From the NCBI GenBank assembly GCA_007570785.1, contig ML660211.1, positions 2,843,947 to 2,907,946 of the forward strand: a stretch of 64,000 nucleotides of DNA, in the 5' to 3' direction. The stretch is from Antilocapra americana (lineage: Eukaryota; Chordata; Mammalia; Artiodactyla; Antilocapridae). Position numbers and translations under genes: made by a program. Below the pieces are notes generated by a model that was not told the DNA's origin, did no database searches, and worked only from the letters and a program-made list of their open reading frames with translations. Shown here piece after piece: positions 34,716 through 45,550 of this stretch. Positions within the stretch are counted from its first letter, which is position 1. The number at the start of each line of letters is the position of its first letter.

Positions 34716-34910
34716 TTAACACTCTTGGAACCACTACTCCGGTGAAAAAATAGTATTTTGCCAGCTACCTGGAAGCCACATCCATGTGTCTGACCATGAT
34801 TACAAGTTCTCTGTCTCCCCATGAGTAACTATTATCCTGCATTTCATACTGATCACTTCATTTTTTAGTTTTACAACCCAGCATACTTTGCTATTTATCT
34901 TTTCCCTTTT
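34716..34910 (-). mobile_element. Old L1M 3' UTR fragment, antisense
   Basis: GGAACCACTACTCCGGTGAAAAAATAG followed by TGCCAGCTACC, CCATGAGTAACTATTATCCTG and TAGTTTTAC matches the order of a common old L1 3' UTR segment on the minus strand. Confidence 0.6.
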
Positions 34911-35839
34911 TAAGCTTAATATGAATTTTAAGTCTCTTTTAATATGTCCCTCATCGATCCTCTTCTTCCCTTAAAATTTAACTACTGAAAAACTGGGATG
35001 TAGTTTCTCTCATCATCTGGACCTTGATGACTGCACATTCATGGTGCAGTGCAAGCAACATGTTCCTGTGCTTCTGAAACTTGCAAGTATGATGAATACT
35101 TCAGCAATTAAAAGTATAACTATCAATATCTATGGTCAAAGCTATACACATTATAATTGTATGATAAATTACCTCCTACTATATCCAAGGACTTGCCAAA
35201 ATGAGAATTTAGAGTTTTATATGCTGACTGAAGTTATTTTTATTTCCCTTTCATATTGCAATGTATTTTAATTTTTATGTCATTGTCAAATATAAAACTT
35301 AATTCAATAAATTCAAAAGGATTAAAGAACTTGCCTTTATAAATTAACATAATCAAAGCTGTGGGTGAATGCAACCCATAATTGAGAGAATCAAGAATGA
35401 GAAAAATGATAGTGAACATAACTTGTTCACTGTCAGCATATTACTAGCAGAGTTGAAACTGAGATCTGATTTTTATAACTCTCAGACCTTCCCCAGGCTC
35501 ATCTGTAAGTAGCTAAAAGCTTTGGGCTGGGAAAATGTTCTGCTCACATTCTATGTATAGTATCCCTCTCTTTGGTTGTGACTTGACTCCTACAAGGTTC
35601 CTTTTCCTCTCCCACAAAGGCTTTAACCTGCAAGTGAATAAAAGCTGCTATTAGTCTGCCTCTCTTCCAGGCTCTAGTCCCAGGACAATTCTCTGCTTTA
35701 TTATTATGCAGTTTAATGGTGTCCTTCCCCACCTGCTGTCCTGTAGTCTTTTCTAATGATTAATTGCTAGTTTTGCTAAGACTCAAATAATATATTGAAG
35801 TTTTAAAATTTGGTCAGAAATTTACTTTTTTTAGTAAGC
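34911..35839. other. No assignable feature
   Basis: AT-rich. A 76-codon plus-strand frame at 35,041-35,271 has no motif. Confidence 0.45.
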
Positions 35840-35985
35840 TGTTTAATTTGGAAGGATTATAGATTCATAGAAATATTACAAAAATAATAAAGGAGTTGCC
35901 ATATACTCTTCCCTTATCTTCTGCCACTGTTAACATTTTACATAATCCTGGTGCATTTGTCAAAGCTAATAACACAAGCGTTAAT
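35840..35985 (-). mobile_element. Old L1M 3' UTR fragment, antisense
   Basis: TAGAAATATTACAAAAATAATAAAGGAGTTGCCATATACTCTTCCC then CTGTTAACATTTTACATAATCCTGGTGCATTTGTCAAAGCTAA matches a conserved L1M 3' UTR block read antisense. Confidence 0.65.
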
Positions 35986-37215
35986 TTTGGTGAATTCCCA
36001 GAAGTTGAGTGGAGGCTAGTGTGAGGGCAAAAAGTTCCTGGGAACTGCAAACTTAGGGGGACACCACATTTTATAGGCCTTCCTTTCAGTAACCTCACTA
36101 CGTTTTTATGGTGAAAGTCCAAGAAAATTCCCCTCTTGTCTTTAGCAGGGGGAAGAAAACAGTAACTGTTATCCAATATGATCAATGACTTCTCCATATC
36201 AAAGGCTTACTTTCTGGTAGAAAAGGTTTTGCCAAATCTGTTCTTAAACTTTATCCAGATGAAGGAACAAAACTCACTTCAGCCTTCGTATCTCACTTGA
36301 GGGGTAGAAAAACTTAAGTGTCTAGGAGCAAGGCTTTAAGAAAGTAGATTTGGTAATGCTGCAGCCAGGGAAAGGTGTAGGGGCCTGAATGCAAAGAACA
36401 CTGGGAAAACTTGTGAAGGTCCAACCTCCAAGACACATGTATATCAAATAATTGGGACTTAATCAAAAGATCATAGAATGTCCCCTCCTCTCCTTACCAC
36501 CACACCAACACAGCTCCAGGCTTGGGTAGAATAAAGGTGCATTATAACTGAAAGAACTAAAATACAGAATTCTATGAACAGGGATACTTAGGGCAGTCCG
36601 AAGTCAAGGGAGGAGATCAAAACAAGGACATTGGAAAACCTCCAATTAGAATATCCTATTGTCTCCTTGTATGAGAAGTTGCATGTGACTTTCTCCTATA
36701 AAGAATTAAAAGCTTTTGGTGGGCAGAGACCACATTGCACCATCTTGGCATGTTCTGCACTGGTAATGAATAGGTTGTCAGTAAGATTTTTTGACAGAAG
36801 AATTGGGTAAACAAGACAAGCATGTGTTCACATTATGGAAATATAATGGGACTGACAATAAATCCAGAGACTTAAAATCTTGATTTTTAACAAACATATT
36901 ATTTTATTGAAAATATCAACTCACAAAAGTTGGTATTTCTCCCAGTTCACATGGTTTCCACTTTCTATAGATTACTGGCTAAATCAGGGAGGCCAGTAAT
37001 GATTATGTATACATTATAGTTGTAGGCATCTCTGTTGTAAATTTCCACATAATTTTGTTTTTACTTTCATGAACATTTCATGCTGAGTCCTGGAGTGTTT
37101 TACAGTTTTTGTAATGAAGTTCCCTCCAAACTCCACATGCTCCATATTCACTCATACCACTCTTCGTTTGTGTGTCTTATTTTTATTTTACTGAATTAGG
37201 AATGCAGCATTTACC
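35986..37215. other. Unassigned, possibly LTR-derived in part
   Basis: About 1.2 kb. The less AT-rich text at 35,990-36,760, including CTGGGAACTGCAAACTTAGGGGGACACCAC, has the feel of an old ERV LTR, but I cannot name it. A 110-codon minus-strand frame at 35,865-36,197 has no domain and overlaps the L1M fragment. Confidence 0.3.
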
Positions 37216-37240
37216 AAAACAAAACAAAACAAAACAAAAA
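37216..37240 (+). repeat. (AAAAC)n short tandem repeat
   Basis: Four to five AAAAC units ending in a run of A. Confidence 0.9.
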
Positions 37241-37941
37241 ACCCACAAATGGTGCAGCCACCCAAGGACCAAGATGGTAGCTTCTTCTGTAAGCTGCATT
37301 GCAAATCCCAATATAAATTCCCCCTAACTGAAAAAGCCAGATTCCAGTTCTTTTATCAAAAGGTGCTGGTAGCTGTTGTCAGGAGCCTTCAGATAGAGAT
37401 CGCCTACCCCACTGCCAGCACAAGAGAGAAAAGATGGGAGAAAAACTTTTAGAAACTGCAGAGAAAACGCCATGTTCCTCCTGTTGAGTGGGGTCGTGCG
37501 CTGTGGGTGTCTGAAAAGGAACTGGGCAGAGTGGGGAAGGGATGTTTTCTGGCCAATTTGACTAATCCTGTATCAGGTATGACTTTTTCTTCACCTTTTC
37601 TTCTCTCCATGTAATCTTCCTGTGATTGAGAGCTTTTTTTCTTTTTCCCATCAGTACCATGTGGGCCTATTTAGGAAGCTCCCTATTTGGTTGGTGGGGG
37701 GATCTGTGAGCGAGGTGGGTGGTCACAGGGAGAACTCCTGGGGCTGCTCCGTCCAGATTCACACTTGGTATCCAGCAATATTTCTTCCACGTCGCCATTA
37801 GAAACAGAAACCGAGTCTGGAACACTGAGGCGACCCTACTATTGCCAAAATGTAATTCCACCGAAAAGCCACAGAGACTCTCCTCGGGAAGCACGGTGGG
37901 TCTCACTCTGAGACACGGAGCCCAGGAGTCGGGCTGGGCGC

Positions 37942-38022
37942 CCGGGTCGACGTGGCGTCATTGTACGTCCGGGTCAACGTGGGGTCAGTGTACGTCCGGG
38001 TCAATGTCGGAGTCAGTGGATG
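37942..38022 (+). repeat. 27-bp minisatellite, 3 units
   Basis: Units start with ccgggtc at 37,942, 37,969 and 37,996. The first two end in tacgt and differ at few sites. The third is more diverged. Each unit carries two to five CpG, so the repeat adds much of the CpG density here. Confidence 0.92.
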
Positions 38023-38093
38023 CTCTGTGGCGGGAGTAGGAGCGCCGGGCATCGTGGCTGTAGACCCGAGTCACCACGCAAATGCTCTTTTTC

Positions 38094-38104
38094 GAGAGGT
38101 AAGG
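38094..38104 (+). other. Candidate 5' splice site
   Basis: gagag/gtaagg with the GT at 38,099-38,100 closely fits the mammalian donor consensus. It is meaningful only because it ends the CpG-rich segment. A single donor match by itself has little weight. Confidence 0.3.
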
Positions 38105-38121
38105 ACAGCCGCTTTTCGGGA

Positions 38122-38715
38122 GATATGTTTACATTTCTTCTGTGGTCTTGACTGAAAAAGCTGATGGTTATCAGTGAATTTCCTCTGACTCAGAGTTTCC
38201 TTCCGGATAAATATCTCCTCATTTTTAGGAAACGTGTGAAAGAAATAACCTTTGAGAAGCAGCCTCAATGAACGCCTTCTTTGGTCATAGTATTACTGTG
38301 CTTTTTGAACCTGGCAACATTCATACCTGTATTTCCTGAGCATTGGTCAGAAAAGGTGGTTGGTTTGATTTATTTTGTTGAATTCTAGAATATAGATGGT
38401 GAAATGAGGTGTGTGTAGTGCTGGTCGAAAAACTGAAGACAACTCATAATAAAATACCTGTGTATGGGGGAGGAAAATACCTGTGTATAGTGGGAGAGAT
38501 AAAGAGAGAGAGAAACACAGTCTTCAGAAATCCAGCTTAACACATTGACCAGAGACTTATTAGTATGTCTTCTGTTACCCAAACATTATTGACTAGGGAC
38601 GTTTCAATATCACCTACATAACAAATCAGTGGCCACAGGTATTTGTTTGTAGAAAAATCCCTCCATCAATAATTAGTTAAGATATTGCTTATTGGGTTCC
38701 CATTGAAAGCGGTTT
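38122..38715. other. No assignable feature
   Basis: Contains a near-duplicate of about 24 bp, aaatacctgtgtat at 38,452 and 38,476. Otherwise unremarkable AT-rich sequence. Confidence 0.45.
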
Positions 38716-39808
38716 AGTTAGTTCAGTTCAGTCGCTCAGTCGTGTCTGACTCTTTGCGGCCCCGTGAATGGCAGCATGCCAGGCCTCCCAGTTCATCACC
38801 AACTCCTGGAGTCCACCCAAACCCATGTCCATTGAGTTGGTGATGCCATCTAGCCATCTCATCCTCTGTTGTCCCCTTCTCCTCCTGCCCCCAATCCTTC
38901 CCAGCATCAGGGTCTTTCCCAATGAGGCAACTCTTCACATGAGTTGGAGTTTCAGTTTCAACATCAGTCCTTCCAATGAACACCCAGGACTGATGTCCTA
39001 TAGGATGGACTGGTTTGATCTTCTTGCAGTCCAAGGGACTCTCAAGAGTCTTCTCCAACACCACAGTTCAAAATCGTAAGTTCTTCGGCAGCCAACTCGC
39101 ACATCCATACATGACTACTGGAAAAACCATAGCATTGACTAGGTGGACCTTTGTTGGCAAAGTATATGTCTGTGCTTTTCAATATGCTATCTAGATTGGT
39201 CAAAGCCTTCCTTCCAAGGAGTAAGCATGTTTTAATTTCATGGCTGCATTCACCATCTGCAGTGATTTTGGAGCCTAGAAAAATAAAGTCTCACACTGTA
39301 TCCACTGTTTCCCCATCTGTTTCCCATGAAATGATGGGACCAGATGCCATGATCTTAGTTTTCTAAATGTTGAGCTTTAAGCCAACTTTTTCACTCTCCT
39401 CTTTCACTTTCATCAAGAGGCTTTTTAGTTCCTCTTCACTTTCTGCCATAAGGCTGGGGTCATCTGCATATCTGAGGTTATTGATATTTCTCCCAGCAAT
39501 CTTTTTTTTTTGTTTTTTTTTTAAGAATACTGGATTGGGTTGCCATTCGCTTCTCCAGCGGATCTTCTCAACCCAGGGATCGAACCGAAGTCTCCCGCAT
39601 TGCAGGCAGATTTTTACCCTCTAAGCCACCATTCTATTCAACTTCACTCTCCCAGCAATCTTGATTCCAGCTTGTGCTTCTTCCAGCCCAGCGTTTCTCA
39701 TGATGGACTCTCATATTGAGTCCAGCACCTTCACAGCATCATCTTTTACGATTTGAAACAGCTCAGCTGGAATTCCATCACTTCCGCTACCTTTGTTAGT
39801 AGTGATCA
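38716..39808 (-). mobile_element. BovB LINE, 5'-truncated, antisense
   Basis: About 0.93 kb of BovB after removal of the nested SINE. The minus-strand frame at 38,723-39,064 (113 codons) is the C-terminal part of the BovB ORF2 protein with VLEKTLESPLDCK, DPDAG-type and [12 protein letters not shown] blocks. Further N-terminal RT coding lies in other frames up to 39,808, where the copy ends. Frameshifts make it inactive. Confidence 0.93.
39504..39647 (-). mobile_element. tRNA-Glu-headed SINE nested in BovB
   Basis: Antisense insertion: poly-T complement of the A-tail at left (39,504-39,522), short BovA-like body, and tRNA head with B-box complement GATCGAACC at 39,579 at right. A perfect 15-bp direct repeat tctcccagcaatctt at 39,489-39,503 and 39,648-39,662 is BovB sequence, so it is the target-site duplication. 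The A-tail directly follows a shortened body, unlike a full Bov-tA. Confidence 0.95.
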
Positions 39809-40561
39809 GGAGACCCTTACATTCTTGGTGACTAGGTTTTATCCTTAGGACAGAAATAAAACTCCATATAACACGTAAATTGTGTATCTTGTGTTTTAAA
39901 CCACTTTTTCTTAAAGTGTTTCAGTATGGTTCACATGAAGTTCATAAACATAATTTAAATATCAAAATGTAACGTTTTTTTTCCAATTTTGTCCAAGTTC
40001 GAGAAACTGAGAGAAATAGTATTTCAAGTGACTTTAGTGTTTGGCTCACTGGAAAGTTAGGTTTTTGAGCAAGGATGGTTCATATGCCTTTTTTTTTGTA
40101 ACCAGATAAAATATTCTCTCAGGCCCTCTGATGCTCTTGGCACTTTTTCTGTGAGCATCAGGCGAACTTGGGCTCATAAGCACCTTGTTTGCCTTGAGGC
40201 TGAGAAAGATGTGTTCTTGACGGAAGACACAGGGAGGAAGTGCCCTGTTTGTAGCACATAAACTAGACTCCTGGTTTATTATCAGTCTCTTAAGTTTGAT
40301 TGTGGAAGTCCATCTTTTAGAGCCCAATTGACTGGGAGTGTACTGTCAGATTTGGGCTCCTGACAAAATGAGTATCGGACATGGGATTGAAGTTACCCTG
40401 TCATCTTGAGAGGCTCTGTCAGGGTGACCTGCTCACCTCCCTCTGAGTTGACTCCTTCTTTTTTTCAAAACAGGGGGATTCTTTTGTGTTTTTTCTTTGT
40501 TGGTTAATCTGTTGAGACAAATTCAAATATAGATCAAATGGCTGGCCATTTCTAACCTTGG
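39809..40561. other. No assignable feature
   Basis: A minus-strand frame of 93 codons (40,046-40,327) has no known domain. No repeat recognised. Confidence 0.45.
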
Positions 40562-40875
40562 TTTTTTTTTTTTTTACTCTTAAAAATTTATTGGAGTGTA
40601 GTTGATTTCCAGTATTGTGTTAGTTTCAGGTGTACAGCAAAGTGTATCAGTTATACTTCTGTATATATCCACTGTTTTTTAGATTCTTTCCCCATTTGTC
40701 CATTACGGATCATTGAATAGAGTTCCCTCTGCTATTCATTGGGTTCTTACAAGTTATCTATTTTGTATATAGTAATGTATATATGTTAGTCCCAGTCTTC
40801 CAGTTTATACCTTCACTATTTATACCCTATAACCATAAGTTTGATTTCTATATCCGTGGCTGGATCTTTTTAATA
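40562..40875 (-). mobile_element. Cetartiodactyl L1 3' UTR, antisense
   Basis: Poly-T start then TTGGAGTGTAGTTGATTTCCAGTATTGTGTTAGTTTCAGGTGTACAGC, the well-known antisense 3' UTR of an older cetartiodactyl L1 family, continuing through GTTCCCTCTGCTATTCATTGGG and TTATCTATTTTGTATATAG. Confidence 0.85.
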
Positions 40876-41396
40876 GCAAATTATAGTTGCTTAGAACTTA
40901 CACAGCCTTTTCCAGAATAAATTGTTCATTTCCTTTCTAACTTTACTCCACCATCCCAGTAATTTCTCTACCCACAGAGTCCCCAGATCTCCTATGGGTT
41001 ACTCACACTTGCCCATGAATCATGTGGTCTCATTAGTTGTTCTGTCCACCTCTGCAGAGTCAACAGAGTGATGAGCCGGTTAGAGACCATGTGGTTCCTA
41101 AGTGGCCTGGATTGAACCCTCTTGGTCTGGTGCTTTGCTCACCACTGTTTGTCAGCTTGGTGTGCCGGTCGAAATTTCTGCCTCATCCCTACTGGCACAA
41201 ATGCTCTTCTCTGAAGAAAAGCAGGAATCCCTTCCCATTATATCATGTTTAGCTCCACAGCAAAAGTTATTTTGCTTCAGCAGTTATATTGGGAAAGGGC
41301 TAACCTAATTCTTTGTTACTTCACTTGAATTCTTTTTGTGTTCATGAAAATTTACATATTTGCCAGGTGCATATGCCTTAGCAAACTCAGTTTCCT
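40876..41396. other. No assignable feature
   Basis: Two overlapping plus-strand frames (71 and 68 codons, 41,037-41,308) without motifs. Confidence 0.45.
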
Positions 41397-42052
41397 GTTG
41401 ATTCTGTACCAGATTACCGCAGACTTAGTGGCTTAAAACAACACAAATTATTATCTTACGGTTCTGGAGATTGGAAGTCCAAGATGTGTCTCACTGGGCT
41501 AAAATTAGTCAACAGGGTCATGTTCCGTTCTGGAAGCTCTAGGAGTAAATTCATTTGCCTGCTTTCTCCAGTTTTGAGAAGCTGCTCGTGACCTCCTCCA
41601 AAGCCTGCAGTGTCTGGTTGAGTTTTTCTCCCATGGTATCACTTTGTAGTCGCTAAGTCGCTAAGTCGTGTCTGACTCTTTGTGACTGTGGACTGCAGCA
41701 TGGCAGGCTTTCCTGTTCTGCACTACCCACACTGAAGTTTGCTCATGTTGATGTCCGTAAAGTTGGTGATGCTATCTAACCATCTCATCCTCTGCCACCC
41801 TCTTGTTTTGGTATCACTTTAATGCTGATGTTTCTGTTTCCCTCTTCCATGTTTAATGGAGCTTGTGATTACATTGGTTCCACCTGGATAATCCATATTA
41901 ATCTCCCTATTTTAAGTCAGTTGCTTTGTAATTTTAATTCCTTCTGCTATAATTCCTCTTTGTTGTGTATAATATATCCACAAGTTCTGGAGAACAGGGA
42001 CTGGACATCTTTGAAAGGCCATTATTCTGCTAACCACACGTATATTCATTAC
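41397..42052 (-). mobile_element. MLT1 (MaLR) LTR, antisense, split by BovB
   Basis: The left end, AGTGGCTTAAAACAACACAAATTATTATCTTACGGTTCTGGAGATTGGAAGTCC, is the reverse complement of the conserved MLT1 3' end. The right part (41,880-42,050) holds the complement of the 5' GGATTATCC-type and GGCCTTTCAAAG blocks. Interrupted at 41,646-41,808. Confidence 0.75.
41646..41808 (-). mobile_element. BovB 3' end, 163 bp, nested in MLT1
   Basis: Antisense BovB end (CGCTAAGTCGTGTCTGACTC tail complement, then the GCAGCATGGCAGGC and CATCTCATCCTCTGCC blocks). Perfect 12-bp target-site duplication tggtatcacttt at 41,634-41,645 and 41,809-41,820. Confidence 0.95.
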
Positions 42053-42666
42053 AATTAAGGACCAGGAAACAGAATAGGGTAAAATTAAATCATTCTGATA
42101 GTTGAGAGTTTGGTTTGATGACAATATTTAATTTTAAAGGTAAATGTTATTTGAATCCACATATATTTAATTGTTCAAATAGTTTTCTTTTGTGGTCTCT
42201 CCAACTGTTACCTAAATTTTAGAGTTTAGATCTCTAATAAAAATGTAAATGTGGAAAGGAAAATTCTTTGGACTCCACAATCCATTCATGTCTTTCACCT
42301 TCTCACTTCTGGTAAAAAGGTGGTTCTTCCAATATAATGATTTACTATTTTGTAAGTCCCAGTCAAAATGAATGATAAATACTATGAAATTGGAAACATA
42401 AATACTTTTCCCATTAGTAGCAAACTTTCCAATGTTTTCCAAGTATTTTGAACACAAAGTTTTTTTTTCCTTATGATATCAGTATAATTTTACACTAAGG
42501 CAGTTATGATATTTTCAAAAGTTGTGGATTGAGAAATACCATAACAAAGTCTATTATGGTTTTACTAATGCTTTAAGATAAGTATGCACATTATTCATTA
42601 TGGCACACAGATGTTTTATTGACAATGGAACATATATGTATATGATAGTCTATGTATTTATTTTAT
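42053..42666. other. No assignable feature
   Basis: AT-rich sequence, short open frames only. Confidence 0.45.
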
Positions 42667-42676
42667 ATACACCGTT

Positions 42677-42899
42677 TGTGCATGTGTATTAAGTAGCTTC
42701 ACTTGTGTCTGACTCTGTGACCTTGTGGACTCTAGCCCACCAAGCTCCCTGTCCATTGGATTTTCCAGGCAAGAATACTGGAGTGGGTTGCCATGCCCTC
42801 TTCCAGAGGATCTTCCCAATCCAGGTATTGAACCTGTGTCTCATGTGTCTCCTGCACTGGCAGGCTGGTACTTTACCACTAGTGCCACCTGGGAAGCCC
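42677..42899 (-). mobile_element. Bov-tA SINE, left member of a pair
   Basis: Antisense Bov-tA ending with the GGGAAGCCC head complement at 42,891-42,899. It carries a small internal duplication of GTGTCTC words near 42,836-42,850. It shares one outer target-site duplication with the next SINE. Confidence 0.93.
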
Positions 42900-42900
42900 A

Positions 42901-43095
42901 AAGTGTTAGTCACTCAATTGTGTCTTACTTTTTGTGACCCCATGGATTGTAGCCCACCAGGCTCCTCTGTCCATGGAATTCTCCAGGCAAGAATACTGGA
43001 GTGGGTAGACATGCCTTTCTCCAAGGGGTCTTTCTGACCCTGGGAATCTGCATTTCAGTCAGATTCTTTACTGTCTGGACAACCAGGGAAGCCCC
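42901..43095 (-). mobile_element. Bov-tA SINE, right member of a pair
   Basis: Antisense Bov-tA that starts immediately after the first, in the same orientation. The pair is bounded by atacaccgtt at 42,667-42,676 and atacactgtt at 43,096-43,105. There is no target-site duplication between the two. Confidence 0.93.
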
Positions 43096-43105
43096 ATACA
43101 CTGTT

Positions 43106-45024
43106 CACAGGTCCCTTATAATAACTCTGTGCTTCAGAAATCTGGTTAAACCTAGATGGCAAGCTGCTTACTAAAAGTCAAAAAACTTCTCAAATTTGTC
43201 TTCTTAGTCTTCATCAACAACAAAAATTTTAATTCAAATATTTTAGAGTACTGCAGAATACAGTTGCTTCACTGTTGTCACTTTTGACAGTTAAAAAAAT
43301 AAGAACCTGGACTCTACAAAGAAAAAGTGTTGGAAATTCTGAAATAGAAATGTGCAAATAAATTGATTTTTCATCCCTATCACTAGTAGTTGCCTGGTAT
43401 AAAACATGTAATTTAAAATTAAGTTACAGAATTAAGATATGCTTATTAAATACTACTTGATAATTTAACCCACAGTCTCTCAGAACAAACTCTAAAAACT
43501 TTTGAGCCAGATGCATATTCAAATTTTACTTCTGATGTAAGACTTTAAGAAATAGGATGCCTATTTATGACAAACCCCAGTTCCATACAAATGAAGAATA
43601 TCTTGTAAGCTTTCTAATAATATTAAACTCTCTGCCTAAAACCTGGAGTATTTTGTTTCACTGAGTGGTTGTCTGTTCTTGAGAGATCACTGTGTTTTAT
43701 GGAACCATAATTTGAAAAAACTTTTAGAAAGATAAAAAGAAAACATTTGATGAGCTACATAAATACTATGTACTAGAATATTTATTAGAAAAAATAAGTA
43801 AAAATTTTAAACAATAATTAAATAAATTCCTATTGGCTTATTGATAATTATTGAAACAGAATAATTTGGAAAATAAATCATATACCTAAAATAATTGCTT
43901 AAATGAGATTGTGGAAAATTTAGCTTAGTAAATTGAAAAAGTCAATTTAAAATTTTATAGTTTGGCTAACAAATCTTCTCACTTTGTCTCATTCATTTTA
44001 CTAGATAATGTTTTTAGAAGTTTTATCTCTCAGTTAAGATTTGGTTAAGGACTCCTAAATTTTTAAATAGTTCCTCAGATTTACTTAGATGATGTATTTA
44101 AACTTGTTATTAATGGAATATATGTTGGATGTTTACTGCCAACTTTTCTGTTCAGATGAATGTGGTATATATTTACTCTAAAATAACTCTTGATCCGGAT
44201 TTAAGATTATCAGGAGCGCAGCAATGCAGAAATGACATTAACAATTTATAATTCCATGATAGCTAAAATTTTCTCAAATCTGATGGAGAGGAGGGATTAT
44301 ATACCAGTAAAAGAAGTAAAAGACACTGGCATATTTCCATTGCTAAGGGCTAAGGACACAGAACATTTACAGGTTAAATGGGGCATAAATTTTAGTTTAT
44401 GTGCCCATTATAGCCACTGCTGACAGGCAACAGGATGCACGCAGTGTGAAACATGACTTGCAGAGGCACTTGAGGCTGGTTCTTTGAAATTTGCTGAGTC
44501 CACTGCCATTAACAACCTGTGTAAGTAGGAGCCTGCACAGAGTATTTTGGTTTTATTTACATAGCTAAACAGTGTATTAAGAACGGGTCATTTATCATTC
44601 AAGTTTTATAAATAACCATTGAATCTTTTCTTAAGAGTATTAATCTATAAAAGTGGTGATACCTAGCCTGGACATATTATTTTCCATGAAGTATTAAATA
44701 AAATTTTAAAGTAAATTTCTGGCACATAAGGAAATCTCCATTGGTAAGTTAGAAATCATATGATATTTAGCAATGCTGTGATGGGAGTATTTTATTCCTG
44801 TTGCTTTTGTAAATGTTACTGTTTGAGAAAGACTTTTAAGTTCTTCTTTTGAAAGCTAGATTTAGACAAGAGCATGGGTTAGTTTAGATTATATATCAAG
44901 GTCTCTAACAAAATATGTTTTTTGTGGTTTTCTAGTTTTCTAGTGGTTAGAAGTCACTGTTTGATATTTAATTCTAAAGAAGCAACGATGGATAGTTGAA
45001 AATAACATAGTATGGTTTCAATCT
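43106..45024. other. No assignable feature
   Basis: About 1.9 kb AT-rich sequence without ORFs above 63 codons and no repeat that I can name. Confidence 0.45.
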
Positions 45025-45195
45025 GTCCTGGGCTCACGCATTGCGAGCTGTGTTACCTTCAGTTCACTTTGCCTTACTCTGCTTCAGTTTTCTCATTTTA
45101 TAAATGATGATAATAGTAGCACGTACTTCAGGAGGTTGTCTTGAGTATTAAATGGGTTAATATGCATAAAGCACTTAAAACATTGCCTGACATCT
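45025..45195 (+). mobile_element. MIR SINE
   Basis: CTTCAGTTTTCTCATTTTATAAATGATGATAATAGTAGCACGTACTTCAGGAGGTTGTCTTGAGTATTAAATGGGTTAATATGCATAAAGCACTTAAAAC is the standard order of the MIR second half, preceded by a degenerate tRNA-like part. The match is quoted as blocks; positions 45,083-45,181. Confidence 0.8.
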
Positions 45196-45550
45196 TCTAA
45201 GTGTTTTTGAAAAAGGTGTTTACATATTCATTATTACACACCGGGCACTGTGCTGGAGTCTGGAAGAGGAGTAAGTTATGGGCCCTGCTCTCTGAGAGCT
45301 CACACTGCAATGTGGGAGGAGGGGCTACACAGATCACCTCCGTGTCCTGTGTTCAGCTTCTGTGTGATGCATGCCGCTTGCCATGGCAGAAACTTGACTG
45401 TGGGTTTCTCAAACAGAATATCTGAGCTGCTCCTTGAAACTAAGAAATTGTCCAAGTGAAGGAGCTGGGGAAGGGCATTTCATTTAGAAAATAGCTTGAA
45501 AGCAGACACAGAAGGGTGGGATAAAATTATGCAGGGAACATCTAGTAATT
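45196..45550 (+). mobile_element. L2 LINE 3' end
   Basis: CACACCGGGCACTGTGCTGGAG at 45,237 and GGCCCTGCTCTCTGAGAGCTCACACTGCAATG at 45,280 match the L2 3' end, followed by a GGGGAAGGGCATTTCA block near 45,467. The 74- and 69-codon frames here are read-through. Confidence 0.6.

Larger units (their letters stand above)
37714..38121. promoter_or_regulatory. CpG-island-like segment, candidate promoter/first exon
   Basis: By hand count about 31 CpG dinucleotides in roughly 408 bp, close to the number expected from its base composition. The surrounding tens of kilobases are strongly CpG-depleted. It is not part of any repeat that I recognise. It holds a 27-bp minisatellite (37,942-38,022), a splice-donor match at 38,099 on the plus strand, and an ATGGCGACG word on the minus strand (near 37,796) that resembles a YY1 site. 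Plus-strand frames of 106 and 67 codons and a minus-strand frame of 79 codons cross it without known domains. Interpretation as the promoter and first exon of an unannotated, possibly non-coding, transcript is inference. A GC-rich ERV LTR is an alternative. Confidence 0.5.

Noticed and set aside
35865..36197. 110-codon minus-strand frame
   Set aside because: Overlaps an L1M fragment and has no recognisable motif.
37719..38039. 106-codon plus-strand frame in the CpG island as a host protein
   Set aside because: Its C-terminal third is just the translated minisatellite, and two other frames are open over the same stretch. GC-rich DNA has few stops.
38768..39624. Plus-strand frames of 71-103 codons over BovB
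   Set aside because: Antisense of the BovB RT ORF and of the nested SINE.
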